A DNA stretch of 64,000 nt from the NCBI GenBank assembly GCA_947561395.2, contig OX387189.1, positions 24,676,329 to 24,740,328 of the forward strand. The letters run 5' to 3'. This DNA comes from Buxus sempervirens. Taxonomy: Eukaryota; Streptophyta; Magnoliopsida; Buxales; Buxaceae. Every line of letters begins with the position of its first letter. Positions within the stretch are counted from its first letter, which is position 1. Below are positions 34,577 to 45,072 of this stretch, piece after piece. Position numbers and translations under genes: made by a program. Under the pieces are notes generated by a model, which saw only the letters and a program-made list of their open reading frames with translations, was not told the origin of the DNA and did no database searches.

Positions 34577-36404
34577 AGAGGCCATCCTCTTGCAAATGGC
34601 TGGCAATTTGAAGCATAGAAGCTCTGCAAGAAGAAGAGAAACTCTGCTGGATTGTCTACTCAAAGCTCAAGCTACCTAAGGTAAAGCTCTCCTTTGGTTT
34701 TCCAGTACTCTCTTTACAATTCCAACTCCCATCTTCTACCTTTCTGTAGTGTAAGGCCTTTGTGCATTTTTGTAACCCCAAACCCCTTCTAAAGTACCTG
34801 GGAATCCTCTCTAGCCGTAAAACGTGAAGAGAGAGCCTGGGGAAAAGGAAGGTGGAATGGATCCTCTAGGTGTAGAACCTACAAGTGATGAAGAGCATGC
34901 TATGTGGTTATTTTGAACCTATGGATGTTTATTTTCTGATGTTTTGCACTTGCTCATGGAGAAATATGTGGATCCTTGCTCTCAGTAGCAAAGGATTCCA
35001 TCCTTCTCCTAGGGAGTGAATTTTCACTTGCTCACACACTTTCCACCACTTTTTATCAAAGAAGCTAGGCCTTGGATTTCCATGTTCAATACGGGAAATC
35101 TGAATCCATTGGCTTCAAAATGAATTTTAGAACTTCATAAGAAGGTTTTTTGTTAATTTCTGAGGTTTTGGTCGAATCCACATGCACACATGCACTGGTT
35201 TCCATGTTTCCTCTTCAAAATCTGCAAAACAGGACAGATCTGTGGCCTGTCTTGGAAGACTTATAACTTCATCCTCCGGATGAATTTTTGAGTGATTCCA
35301 AAGACATGTGATAGATGGATGTGTCTACTTAATATCTGGAAATTTTCGTCCACTTCCATGTAGCCAATTTTTGATACCATCTATTCAAAGTTTGTAAGAC
35401 AGTTCAGCCCAGATTGCTGAACTTGCCGCTTTGATGGTGCGCTATTTGCTCAGTTTTAATCTGTTTTATGTGATTCCAGTTTCTGAGTTTTGTTTGAGAA
35501 GTCTATTTTCATTTCCAACAAGTTTCAGCAGATTTCAATCTGTTTTGTGTCTTGGGTGTTCAGTTGACTCAGAAGTGCTCGCTGGCATAGTCCAGAGCTC
35601 ATCTGTGGTCTTCTAGGCCTGTTCAAGAGTGCACACAAGTCACATCCGGATAGAGATTGGTGTGAGGTTTTTTTCTTTGGAAAGATGGCACTACATAATT
35701 CCTCCACACTAATTTTCATGGATTTTTATTGAGCCAAACTCCACGAATAGAGCTTTGAAAATGCCTACTTAACACTTTTTCTGAGTTATAACAGCAGATT
35801 TCATACGTGGATTTCTCTCTAGTTTTGAATCGGATCGAGCTGAATTTCTTACTGTATATTCTAATATATACCAGTTTTCAAATGGCTTTGGTTTCATTTG
35901 ATTTAGATTTAAATTGAATGAGTTATGGTTTATCAAAGCTTTCAAGCTCTTTTGACCGAATTTCTCCAGATTTGCCTTTGCTTGATTTTCTTCATTTTTA
36001 CTTTGATTTCACATCCCTCATGAAGTTTTAGAAGTGATGAATCCACAAAGAGAGTCTAAACTCATTAGACTTCTCATGTGGAATGGTCACACACATTGTG
36101 CTTGTTAAGCACCTTTTTGTTAATTTTACTAGCAAACAATTTATAGCATAAGCAAACATGTGGTAACCGTCTTAGATGGATGAGTGGGGGTGCTTAACAC
36201 CTTCCCCCTCTCATAAGTAATTCCCCGTACCCAATCTCTGGATTTTTCCCTATATTAGAGCCACTTTGGCTCTATTTGACATCTATGAACCCTTTGGTGT
36301 CCATTTACACCTAAAAATGGATGGTGGCGACTCTTTACATTTTATCGATCCCCGCGTGACGATAATCGGAAGTCATCCGAGATGACGAATCCATGTCTCA
36401 CAAC

Positions 36405-36422
36405 TGGCGACTCTGCCGGGGA
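36405..36422 (+). other. Primer-binding site of the gag-only element, tRNA-Arg type
   Basis: TGGCGACTCTGCCGGGGA two bases after the LTR; it differs from the Ogre primer site at 29713 by a single base. Confidence 0.85.
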
Positions 36423-37132
36423 ACTAGTGGAATTAAGCCATGTTTTGATTGCTTGATCATGCTTTGATTGACTTTATCGATTGTTTGCTTTTTGTTTGTT
36501 TGTAATAAGCATGTTTGATTTGCGTGCTTCTATTTTAGAGAATATGAAACCCATGAGAATAGGGTATGTGATGTATGCTTGGTTGTGTTTAGAACCATGC
36601 TTAGGAAGGCCTAATTAGTCTTACCATGCTAGATCACTATGTTTCCATGATAGCATACTTTGATTTGTGATTAAATGTCATGAGCATGAGATCTGATTTT
36701 ATTTTTAGAGATGTTTTGAACATGTCAAGCATGCTCACCATAATCAAATGCTATTTTTGTATAACATAATAACATGCTTTCATGTTTGTATGATTGGGTG
36801 AATGCATGTTTAGATTGAGCATGCTAGGTGTTTTTTTTATTACCTTGATGTTTTCATGTTTATCTATCACAAATGATCTCTATATCATGCTTTTGTGGTT
36901 TTTGGATTGTGCTTGCATGGCTACGAAAAAAGAGTGGCAAGGGTGGGACGTTGTGTTGAATGTGACCCATCTTTTTCAAATGCACTTGTGCACCTTTTTT
37001 ATTGTTTACACAGCCTACCTATCACCTATAGGAAGTTGAACAAGAATGTGTGTAGCTTGGCGCACCGAGGTCGTTACTTCGGAAAGCGAAAGTGAAAACA
37101 TTCACCTTAGAGCTTTGAGCCAATGATGTGAT
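36423..37132 (+). other. Leader of the gag-only element, part before the solo LTR
   Basis: A/T-rich with many ATG and GCATG words; no supported ORF. Confidence 0.5.
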
Positions 37133-38004
37133 GACATTGTAAGACCCCAGTTTTGAGTAGAAAAAAAATCATATAATAATAATAAACAATATAAAATAGT
37201 AGATAAAATAAAATATATGCAAAAGTATGAACACATGGATTTATGGGCAGGCTTAATCAAAATTTATTTATTGCTGGAGATTTGTGGTCATTAGTTGTCA
37301 AAGAGAATAACCTTAAGTGGATGCGGGAAAATGTAGGGTTTTCAGTGGGCGAGCATGCACAGGATCAAGGCTTTTAAAAGGTTGTCGTGCGGCAATGCGT
37401 ATGGGAGCGTGTGGAAGGTATATATATACTAAAGGGGAAATTAGGGTTTTGGTTTTCGAATGCTCGCATCATATTTTTGTAACTGGGCGATTTGGCGATT
37501 GCGGCTGAAATGGCGATTAGGGTTTCGCTGGGAAGAGATGAGAACCGCAAGAGCTGCTAGGAGTTTATTGGAGTCGGATTTCAGTGGGTTATTCCTCTCG
37601 CGAGCAGGGGATCAGTTCGGCGACCTTCGCATCCACGCGCGCAGCCGGAAGTCATGCTCGGCCGGATGTGGAATAAGCTTTTGTTTCTCGGATTAAGCGT
37701 ATACTTGTGAGTAGCACTGTTTTATAACTGGGTTTGTGTTTTGGGTTTTTCTCGAGCTTATTCGGATGCATGTTTTGAATATTTAGTGATAGTATGAGGT
37801 TTTCTGTTTTTCTGGTTTTCGGAAAGTTGCATGAACAGAGTCTCCGGATTGAAGTTTTAATTGAAAATGAAAGTGTTTAGATTAATTTCAAATATGGTTG
37901 GGAAGTGTTCTGGGAGTATTAGGAGTGTATTGGAGCAATTACAGACCTAAACCAACCGGCCAGACTTGTAGATCTTGGAATAACAGAGAAACAAAAATCA
38001 CAGG

Positions 38005-38275
38005 GGGTATCCGCCCACCTCGCGCTCACCGGCGTTCACCTCGGAGGTAGGCGCCCTGTTAAAAATGACCTACCGCCGATCTCGCGCCCACCTCGCGCTC
38101 ATCTCACGCGAAGTAGAAAACAAGGCGCCGATCTCGCGCCCACCTCACGCCCATCTCACGCCCATCTCGCGCTCACCTAGCGTCGGGTGAGCGGCAGGTC
38201 GATTTTGCCCGTTTTCTTCACCGCTGACCGGCGCTCACCTCACGCCCACCTCGATAGGTGAGCGGCAGACCTATT
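38005..38275 (+). repeat. Short GC-rich repeat region in the solo LTR
   Basis: Many near copies of an 11-base word CTCGCGCCCAC/CTCACGCCCAT with inverted counterparts (AGGTGAGCGGCAG and GGCGCTCACCT). Strong compositional contrast with the A/T-rich rest of the LTR. Confidence 0.8.
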
Positions 38276-38873
38276 TTGCTTACCAAAATGGAATTTTTGA
38301 TTTGACCAAGAGTATTTGCACTTCTTAGGGGTTAAACCACTTCACTATTCACTTGGTTAGGAACCTGGGAAACCATTTTGCCTATGAAATTAATAGAGGA
38401 AAATTTTGTGAACATCTTATAAGTTTCAAGTTGGGTTTAGGTTACTTATGAGTATTGTGCCGGACACCAAACTAGTAAGAGTTACCAGTCACTTTTCCTT
38501 ATTCTATACACTGCTTTGATTGAGAAGTTCTTGTATTTCTGGTTTCACTTGTTGGAAACTTTATACGTATTGAATGGTTTTCTTTGGTATGAATGGATTG
38601 AGTTTTACTTTCATATGACTTGTGTTATGGAAATGAGAAAGTACCGAATGTACTTGAGGCACTGCTTGGTCCAGAGGGACAGGTGATGAATTGTGATGAG
38701 TAATTACATGATGTAGAAATGAATGGTTTGTTTTGATATTGAAATCGAGATTTTACGATGTTTACTGTTTTGGTCTAGCTTGTCCTGGATCCAGAGTCTA
38801 AGCTTAGTAATGTGATGTTATTGTTGGTTGTTGAAATTGCATGGCCTTGTGTGTTGCCACGACCGGTGTAGAG

Positions 38874-39301
38874 CAGCCAGAAATCCTGAGTAGGCCTGGT
38901 TGTCAATGCAGAAACCCGGGGAGTAGGCCTGCATTGGATGACGAAACCCTGAGTAGGCCGTCATTTCAGAGTATCCGAAACCCTGAGTAGGCCGGAACTG
39001 TGTACATGGAGGTGTGGAGTGTCTACTTGGCATGTTTAATTTATCAACTAAACGATAGTCATGACATTGACCAATGTTGGTACTTGATTTGGTTTGACAT
39101 GATATGTTTTATTCGCTGGTTTGTTGGTATTTATGGTTCATGGAATATTGTTTACCGATTATTGGGTATTGTACCTCCCGCCGGTGTAGAGCAGCCAGGA
39201 ACCCTGAGTAGGTCTGGTTGTCAATGCAGAAACCCGGGGAGTAGGCCTGCATTGGATGACGCAGTCATTTCAATATCCGAAACCCTGAGTAGGCCGGATA
39301 T
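38874..39301 (+). repeat. Two blocks of constant-loop hairpins in the solo LTR
   Basis: First block: stems CAGCCAG/CTGGTTG (38874-38902), CAATGCAG/CTGCATTG (38904-38936), ATGACG/CGTCAT (38938-38964), TCCG/CGGA (38974-38996), all enclosing a loop AAACCCTGAGTAGGC or a close variant of 15 to 17 bases. Second block about 318 bp downstream: CAGCCAG/CTGGTTG (39192-39220), CAATGCAG/CTGCATTG (39222-39254), a loop-less remnant of the ATGAC/GTCAT unit, and ATATCCG/CGGATAT (39273-39301). Confidence 0.9.
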
Positions 39302-39878
39302 ACATTTAGAGGCGTGGGCATGGTTATGAGAAGACTTGGTGTTATGTGACATTGGTATATCCGGAATTATATCTTGAGATACAAAATTATGCTTATTTGC
39401 TATGTTGTTGCCAATTAATCATTATTTTATCGATATCGTCGGGATTGGAAACGGATTGTTATTGCTTGATTTACCTGATGGTTTTCCGCACTGATATGAA
39501 TTGGATTATTGAAGTTTAGTCGGATTATTCGGAATATGCGTATTATCCTCATTGTACATGGTTATAATCGTGGCATGTTTTAGAACTGAAATAAATGTAT
39601 TTGTGCATGCATGTGCTGCTCACTGGGATATTCGTATCTCATTCCGTATTGTTTTGTTTTGTTTTCAGCTGTTCCTGGAGAGGACGATACTTGCGGGTAG
39701 TTACTTGGTCATGTGAGTTTATTTTCGTTTGGGATTATTTTAGCGCACTCTGTTATATAGTTTTTGTTGTATTCATGTTTTTCCTTCACTCTGATATTGC
39801 GATCCTGAGTTTTATAATAACCTCTGGAGACGAGTTACGGGTTTTTCATGTGACTCGGATCCGGGGCGTTACAGACAT

Positions 39879-41397
39879 GGTGGATCTAGAATTCTGGTCA
39901 TACACTAGGCTTGAGCTCTAAGTTGCCAATAAGCCAAAACCCAAAACCCCCACGCTTGAAGGTGGAGAAACACGTTTTTGGCCAAAGTAAACCAAATGCG
40001 ATGGGAAAAGGGTTTGTAATGAGGGAAGGCCGTTTTGCATGGCTCAGGTGACCCAAGGTATGATATAGATACCATTTTGAAGGTAAACATGAGGTATCAA
40101 GGTAATGTTAATTTCATTTTTATGATTGCCTTCGTATCATGCAAAGCCAAGTTCATGGTGTCCATTTTGTTGGGATTTTGTTTTTCCCAGAGAATTGCTG
40201 TATCCTAGGATTGGTGTAGCCCATAGGAAGAGTTTTAACTCTTCTTAGAGGTCATTCTACCCAAATGCCCATAGGAGGCAACCCAAAGTCCAAGATCCAT
40301 GCATTAGGTGTCCATTTTGGTGGGAGCCTAGGCCCCCCTTTGTTTAAATATTACTAATCCTCTTCTTTGCAGGAAAGTTGCATGGGAATGACACCCAGGA
40401 GCTGCGTAGAGGGCATCCTCTAATTTTAGTTTAGGATTTTTCTTCCTCTTTTCAAGCCCAAGGAGGCTAAATTGTAATTTTATTTTGACTCATGCCCCTT
40501 GAAGGCCAAGTTGTATTGTAATTCATTTCCTTTATTGTAAGGGATCTTTTTGTGCATATGTGTGGTCCCCTCATACAATCTCATGAAATTCATGGTATAA
40601 GTGGGTTTTTAGTACCATTTGATGTGTCAAATGCCCAATTTGGGGTAATCTGGAAGCCACCCAATGGTGAACACTGTGTTTGGACAAGTAACCAAGCTAA
40701 TAAAACCAGTCAGAAAAAGAAACAATTCGAAAATCTGATTTCTGGTTTAAAACCGTCCTGAATATGCGGTTTCCTGCATTTTTGATGCAACCGTAGAATT
40801 TATGCGGTTTGGGCCAAACCGTTCTGAATGCACGGTTTTAAGCCGAAATTCTGTTCCAGCCTTGCTTATCAAACATTTCTGGGTCCTTTCATCCCTAAGT
40901 CATATAAGCAAATGGGCAGGGGTTCCAAATAAGATAAATGGCATTTAAACCATTCCAAATCCACCAAAATCAAGAGATTAAGGTCATTTTGAACATATTC
41001 ACCTAAATTGAACAAATTAACTCAACTCAAAGGTGAAAATGATAAAATAAAAGTTGGTTCAGACCAAAAAACAGGTCAAGTACCTCAATTTGGGGGTTAA
41101 GTCCACATTGGGCTCTTTTTGTCCAGTTTGAACACTTAACCCATCTTAAATGAAGTAAATGATTAAAAGAGAATTGGTTCAAATAACCAACCTAATCATA
41201 CTTCAATCTGAAGAATTGAACTTGGAAATCACAATAAGTTTCCAAAACATGTTAAGCTTAAAGTGTAATACAATTCATGAAAGGAAGCTCAACTCTTTTA
41301 AAATGGGGCAAATTCCAATCAAAAATCAATCTATAAGAAATCTTTAATCATAAAGTGTTCAAACTTTTAAGATTTCTTCCAAAGAGCAATTGGGTCA
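39879..41397 (+). other. Leader of the gag-only element, part after the solo LTR
   Basis: No ORF. 40750-40838 holds three more AACCG...CGGTT hairpins like those of this element's LTR (AAACCG/CGGTTT at 40750-40772 and 40816-40838, AACCG/CGGTT at 40789-40809). Confidence 0.6.
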
Positions 41398-42835
41398 CTT
41401 GGAAACCTTTGAATTCCAAGCAAATAATCATTTAAAAATCAAGTGAAAGGAAAATTTTAAATAAATCATCTCCTCGAAAGCAATTTGAGTCTCTTTTTAA
41501 CTCAAAAACACCTAAGGGGAAATCAAAAATCTTTTAGGCATCTGAAAGCCTTGGAATTTCAGAAAATCAAATCATAGGACCCTGGAAGCCTGAAATTCCA
41601 GATTTTTATCAAAACCCTCATAGGCCTTCTAAAGCCTTAATTTAGAAACTCATAGGACCCTGGAAGCCTGAAATTCCAGATTTTTTCAAAATCTCATAGG
41701 ACCCTGGAAGCATGAAATTCCAGAAATTTCCAAAACTTCATAGGCCTAAGGAAGCCTGCGTAATTCCTTAACTCATAGGATCTCTGAAAGCCTGAAATTT
41801 CAGAACTTTATCTTCATAAGCCTCTAGAAGCTTGCGTGATTCTAGAACCCTTCATAGGCCCTTGAAAGCCTGCGTAATTTCAAGAGGCTGTGGAAGCCTT
41901 AATTCCAAAGCATAAGCCCTTGGAAGCTTGCGTAATTCCAAGTTGTGATTTGTCTAAGGACTTTTACCTTAGACATCTCATTTTTGTGGGACGTTGGAAG
42001 CCCTAGAATATTCCAGCATTGGTGGGTCTTTTTCGTACCAACCAATTCATAAGCCCTTGGCAGCTTGCGTAATTCCAAGTTGTGATTTGTCTAAGGGCTT
42101 TTACCTTAGGTATCTCATTTTTTGTGGGATGTTGGAAGCCCTAGAATATTCCAACAAATCCTTTGGATGGTCTTTTTCATACCAACCAATTCATAGGCCT
42201 CTAGAAGCCTGAGTAATTCTTGAAACCTTTTGCTTGGGCCGTCTATAAGCCTCTGAATTATAGACACAATCCTTTGGGCCGTCTAAAAGCCTCTGAATTT
42301 TAGACACAACCTTTTTGGGCCGTCTATAAGCCTCTGAATTATAGACACATATCTTGGGCTGTCTAAAAGCCTCTGAATTTTAGACACTACTTTTTTGGGC
42401 CGTTTGAAAGCCTCTGAATTTCAAACATCATTTCTTTTGGGCCGTCTATAAGCCTCTGAATTTTAGACACAAACTTCTTTTGGGCCGTCTAAAAGCCTCT
42501 GAATTTTAGACACCACATATCTTGGGCCGTCTAAAAGCCTCTGAATTTTAGACACTACCTTTTTGGGCCATTTGAAAGCCTCTGAATTTCAAACATCATT
42601 TCTTCTGGGCCGTCTAAAAGCCTCCGAATTTTAGACACCTGCATAAGCCTCTAGAAGCTTGCGTGATTCTAGAACCCACTCATAGGCCTTCTAAAGCCTG
42701 AATTTAGAAAAATCATAGGATTTCTGAAAGCCTTTAAATTTCAGAACTCATATCTTAGGCCGTCTAAAAGCCTCTGAATTTTAGACATTTCTCATTCTTT
42801 GGGACCTTTTGGAAGCCCTTAAATTCCATATTTTT
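41398..42835 (+). repeat. Array of about 30 constant-loop, variable-stem hairpins
   Basis: Each unit is a 5- to 9-bp stem around a loop that begins GCCT or GCTT. Examples: CTTGGAA/TTCCAAG 41398-41420; TCTGAAA/TTTCAGA 41541-41563; CTGGAA/TTCCAG 41582-41601; TAAGGAA/TTCCTTA 41747-41770; TCTAGAA/TTCTAGA 41823-41846; CTTGAAA/TTTCAAG 41861-41884; TGTCTAAGG/CCTTAGACA 41951-41975. From 42236 a 40-bp tandem repeat (GGGCC plus hairpin) carries the loop GCCTCTGAA with stems GTCTATAA/TTATAGAC (42241-42265), GTCTAAAA/TTTTAGAC (42281-42305) and GTTTGAAA/TTTCAAAC (42402-42426). Only a few units have a mismatch. Confidence 0.92.
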
Positions 42836-43110
42836 TTGGATGGTCGTTTGTACCAACCATTTCTTTTCACAAGGTCAATTTCGGCCAAAACAAAAAAAAG
42901 AAAAAGTTTAAAAATAAGAAAAAACAAAAGAAAAAAAATTGTAATTCAGACGCATGTTCACCCAAACATGCATACATGCATTCTTGAAAGTGTGTGAGTT
43001 TAACTTGAAAGGTGCACTAATTGTGTTTCTTTTCTTTTCTTTCAAAAGGTTTTCAGCTCCTACCTGCAACCATTGCTCCCAGGCGCTCTCAGAGACTAAG
43101 ATCTGCCACC
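42836..43110 (+). other. Segment before gag, with a possible splice acceptor
   Basis: A/T-rich; a pyrimidine run followed by CAAAAG at about 43030-43048 and AG-ending sequence before the gag ATG could be a 3' splice site, in keeping with the long structured leader. Inference. Confidence 0.35.
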
Positions 43111-45072
43111 ATGAACCCTATTGAAGAACAATCAACCGTGTCCGCTGAAGCCTTTGCTCAGTTACAAGAGCAAGTGGCAGGGATGACCAAACTACTGGAA
43201 AACTTGCTGTCTAATCAAGCAGCCCAAGCCCAGATGCAGGCGCAACAGGCGCAAACCCAAGCCCAGGCTCCGGCTCAGGTTCACCAAGCCTCATCATCCC
43301 ACAATGCACCTCCACCCCAGGCCAACATTCCGCCACCAATTCAACCTATCCTCGAACTTCAGCCTGAATTCCACCAACCTATCCCAGAGCCCATATTGAT
43401 TAGGGAGGAGTCAGGGGAATATGAGAAGGAGAAGGAGAAGGAGCGATTGAGGGTGGAAATGGAGAAGAAATTTCTCGATAGGCTGGAATCAATACAGGAA
43501 GAGCTGAGAGAAGTCAAGGGGGTCAACACATTTGGGGGCACTAACTTTGAAGATCTGTGCATGTATTCGGATGTATGCCTCCCGCCCAAATTCAAGTCCC
43601 CGGACTTCGAGAAGTATGATGGCACTGGGTGCCCGATGAGTCATTTGAAACTATATTGTGGGGCATTATGCCAATTTGGGAAGGATGATGGAATCCTAGT
43701 CCAACTGTTTCAAAGGAGTCTGACGGGGTCTGCTTTAAGGTGGTTCTCCACTGTGGATCACTCAAGGATTAAGAAATGGAAAGACTTAGCTGATGCATTC
43801 CTGGCACAATACCGGTTTAATTCAGAGATTATTCCTGACCGGTATGATATGATGAGGATGGTGAAAAGAAATGATGAAACCATTCGAGAGTATGCGAAAA
43901 GGTGGAGAGAATCAGCTGCACAAGTGAGGCCACCCATGGGGGAACAAGAAATGATCTCCACTTTTATCACTACATTGGGGCAACCTTACTACAATCATTT
44001 GGTGGGCCAGACCACCACCAGTTTCGCTGCTTTAGTGCAAGTGGCAAACAGGATAGAAGATGGGATCAAGGCTGGAAGAATAATTGATTACTCGGCAATG
44101 ATGAATCAGCAAGCTTCCACCACTTTTTCTGCACATAAAAAAGAGAATGGTAATGGAAGAAAGAAGAATGAGGAAAGGAGAGAAACAGAAGTTAATATGG
44201 TGCAGCCACCTAGACAACCTTTTCAAATCAATGTCAAGTCCCCCATTCTTGCCAAACCCATTCATCCAGCTCCCTTACCTCCCATTCAAATAAATGTACC
44301 TTCAGTACAGCCTGTCAATGAGGAAATGGAAGTAAGGAAGAGAAGGGAGTTTTCAAAACTTCCCATGAAACCATCTGAACTCTTACCTACTTTACTTCAG
44401 GAGGGGTATGTGACGTTGAAACAGCCAAATCCTCATGCTAGTAAAGGCAAGAACTATGATGCATCGGTGACATGTGACTTTCACATGGGAACTCCAGGCC
44501 ATACTACAGATCGTTGTTTGGCTTTAAAGCATGCAATTCAGGATTTGCTGGATAACAATTCTTTATCTTTTAATTCAACCACACCAGCTCCTCACCCCAA
44601 TGGCAATAATGTGGCAAGCACATCGAATACAGTTGGAGTCATTTCAGTTGAAAGTAGATACTTTGACCCTTCTCAACTTATTGCTCCTATAGGGTCAACT
44701 GTCTGGGTTTATTTTGAAAGGGAAGAAGAACAAGAAGTCAACATAGAAAAGGGGGCAGAGTCAATTGAGAAAGAAGGATGGCAGAGAAAGAATGGGGGTG
44801 TTTTCAAAGAAAAAAATGAGGCAAAGGTTGAATTCATTTTGCCGCACATTGATTGGGCAGTTGTTCAAGTTCCAGATCAAGTAACGCCATTCCTTCCAAG
44901 GGCTGAGCATGATGCCCTAAATATGAAGACAATTGCTAAACAAAGAAAGGAATTCTTGCCTCACTCAGCAGAAGGTGAAAATTTTTGCAAAATTGGGGAA
45001 AAATCAACTTTTGCCTTTGAGAACAGGGGCAATTTTCGAATTCCCACGTTCTCTGAAAAGAAAACCCCATAA
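43111..45072 (+). CDS. gag: Intact Tat-type Gag, 653 residues
   Basis: I choose the ATG at 43111 because of its strong context GCCACCATGA; the open frame extends 90 bases further upstream without another ATG. Residues 1-60 are followed by a Gln/Ala/Pro-rich linker (about 33-85) and a charged helix (to about 140). The Gag core spans about 145-340, with YDGTGCPMSHL, LTGSALRWF and REYAKRW motifs. A zinc-knuckle-like CDFHMGTPGHTTDRC (CX2HX6HX4C-like spacing, about 455-469) follows. The core aligns well with the outer Ogre Gag. Translation ends shortly after the RYFDPSQLI block, before any protease. No stop or frameshift: the only undamaged retroviral gene of the two Tat elements. Gag builds the cytoplasmic particle; pol functions would have to come from another element. 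Confidence 0.88.
   Translation: MNPIEEQSTVSAEAFAQLQEQVAGMTKLLENLLSNQAAQAQMQAQQAQTQAQAPAQVHQASSSHNAPPPQANIPPPIQPILELQPEFHQPIPEPILIREESGEYEKEKEKERLRVEMEKKFLDRLESIQEELREVKGVNTFGGTNFEDLCMYSDVCLPPKFKSPDFEKYDGTGCPMSHLKLYCGALCQFGKDDGILVQLFQRSLTGSALRWFSTVDHSRIKKWKDLADAFLAQYRFNSEIIPDRYDMMRMVKRNDETIREYAKRWRESAAQVRPPMGEQEMISTFITTLGQPYYNHLVGQTTTSFAALVQVANRIEDGIKAGRIIDYSAMMNQQASTTFSAHKKENGNGRKKNEERRETEVNMVQPPRQPFQINVKSPILAKPIHPAPLPPIQINVPSVQPVNEEMEVRKRREFSKLPMKPSELLPTLLQEGYVTLKQPNPHASKGKNYDASVTCDFHMGTPGHTTDRCLALKHAIQDLLDNNSLSFNSTTPAPHPNGNNVASTSNTVGVISVESRYFDPSQLIAPIGSTVWVYFEREEEQEVNIEKGAESIEKEGWQRKNGGVFKEKNEAKVEFILPHIDWAVVQVPDQVTPFLPRAEHDALNMKTIAKQRKEFLPHSAEGENFCKIGEKSTFAFENRGNFRIPTFSEKKTP

Larger units (their letters stand above)
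33527..36402 (+). repeat. 5' LTR of the gag-only Tat element
   Basis: TGTAGACACC start, CTCACA end, followed by the primer site. U3 holds the AACCG/CGGTT palindrome cluster (34110-34370), then a TATAAATAG box at 34568. The small ORFs inside, repeated word for word in the 3' LTR, are not genes. Confidence 0.95.
37138..39873 (+). mobile_element. Solo LTR of a third Gypsy-type family
   Basis: 2736 bp, TGTAAGACCCC start and GGGGCGTTACA end (imperfect inverted termini), flanked by GACAT at 37133-37137 and 39874-39878. A single LTR with a matching TSD means that the full element was reduced by LTR-LTR recombination. The start is similar to the LTR fragment at 1-582. Contents: a short-period CTCGCGC/CTCACGC repeat at 38005-38270 and two hairpin blocks at 38874-38996 and 39192-39301. 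Del/Tekay-like affiliation is a guess from the LTR length and ends. Confidence 0.9.

Noticed and set aside
41398-42835. CRISPR-like array (regular repeats with variable spacers)
   Set aside because: The constant parts are 8-10 base hairpin loops, not 24-36 base repeats; the variable parts are palindromic stems; plant genomic context and no cas genes.
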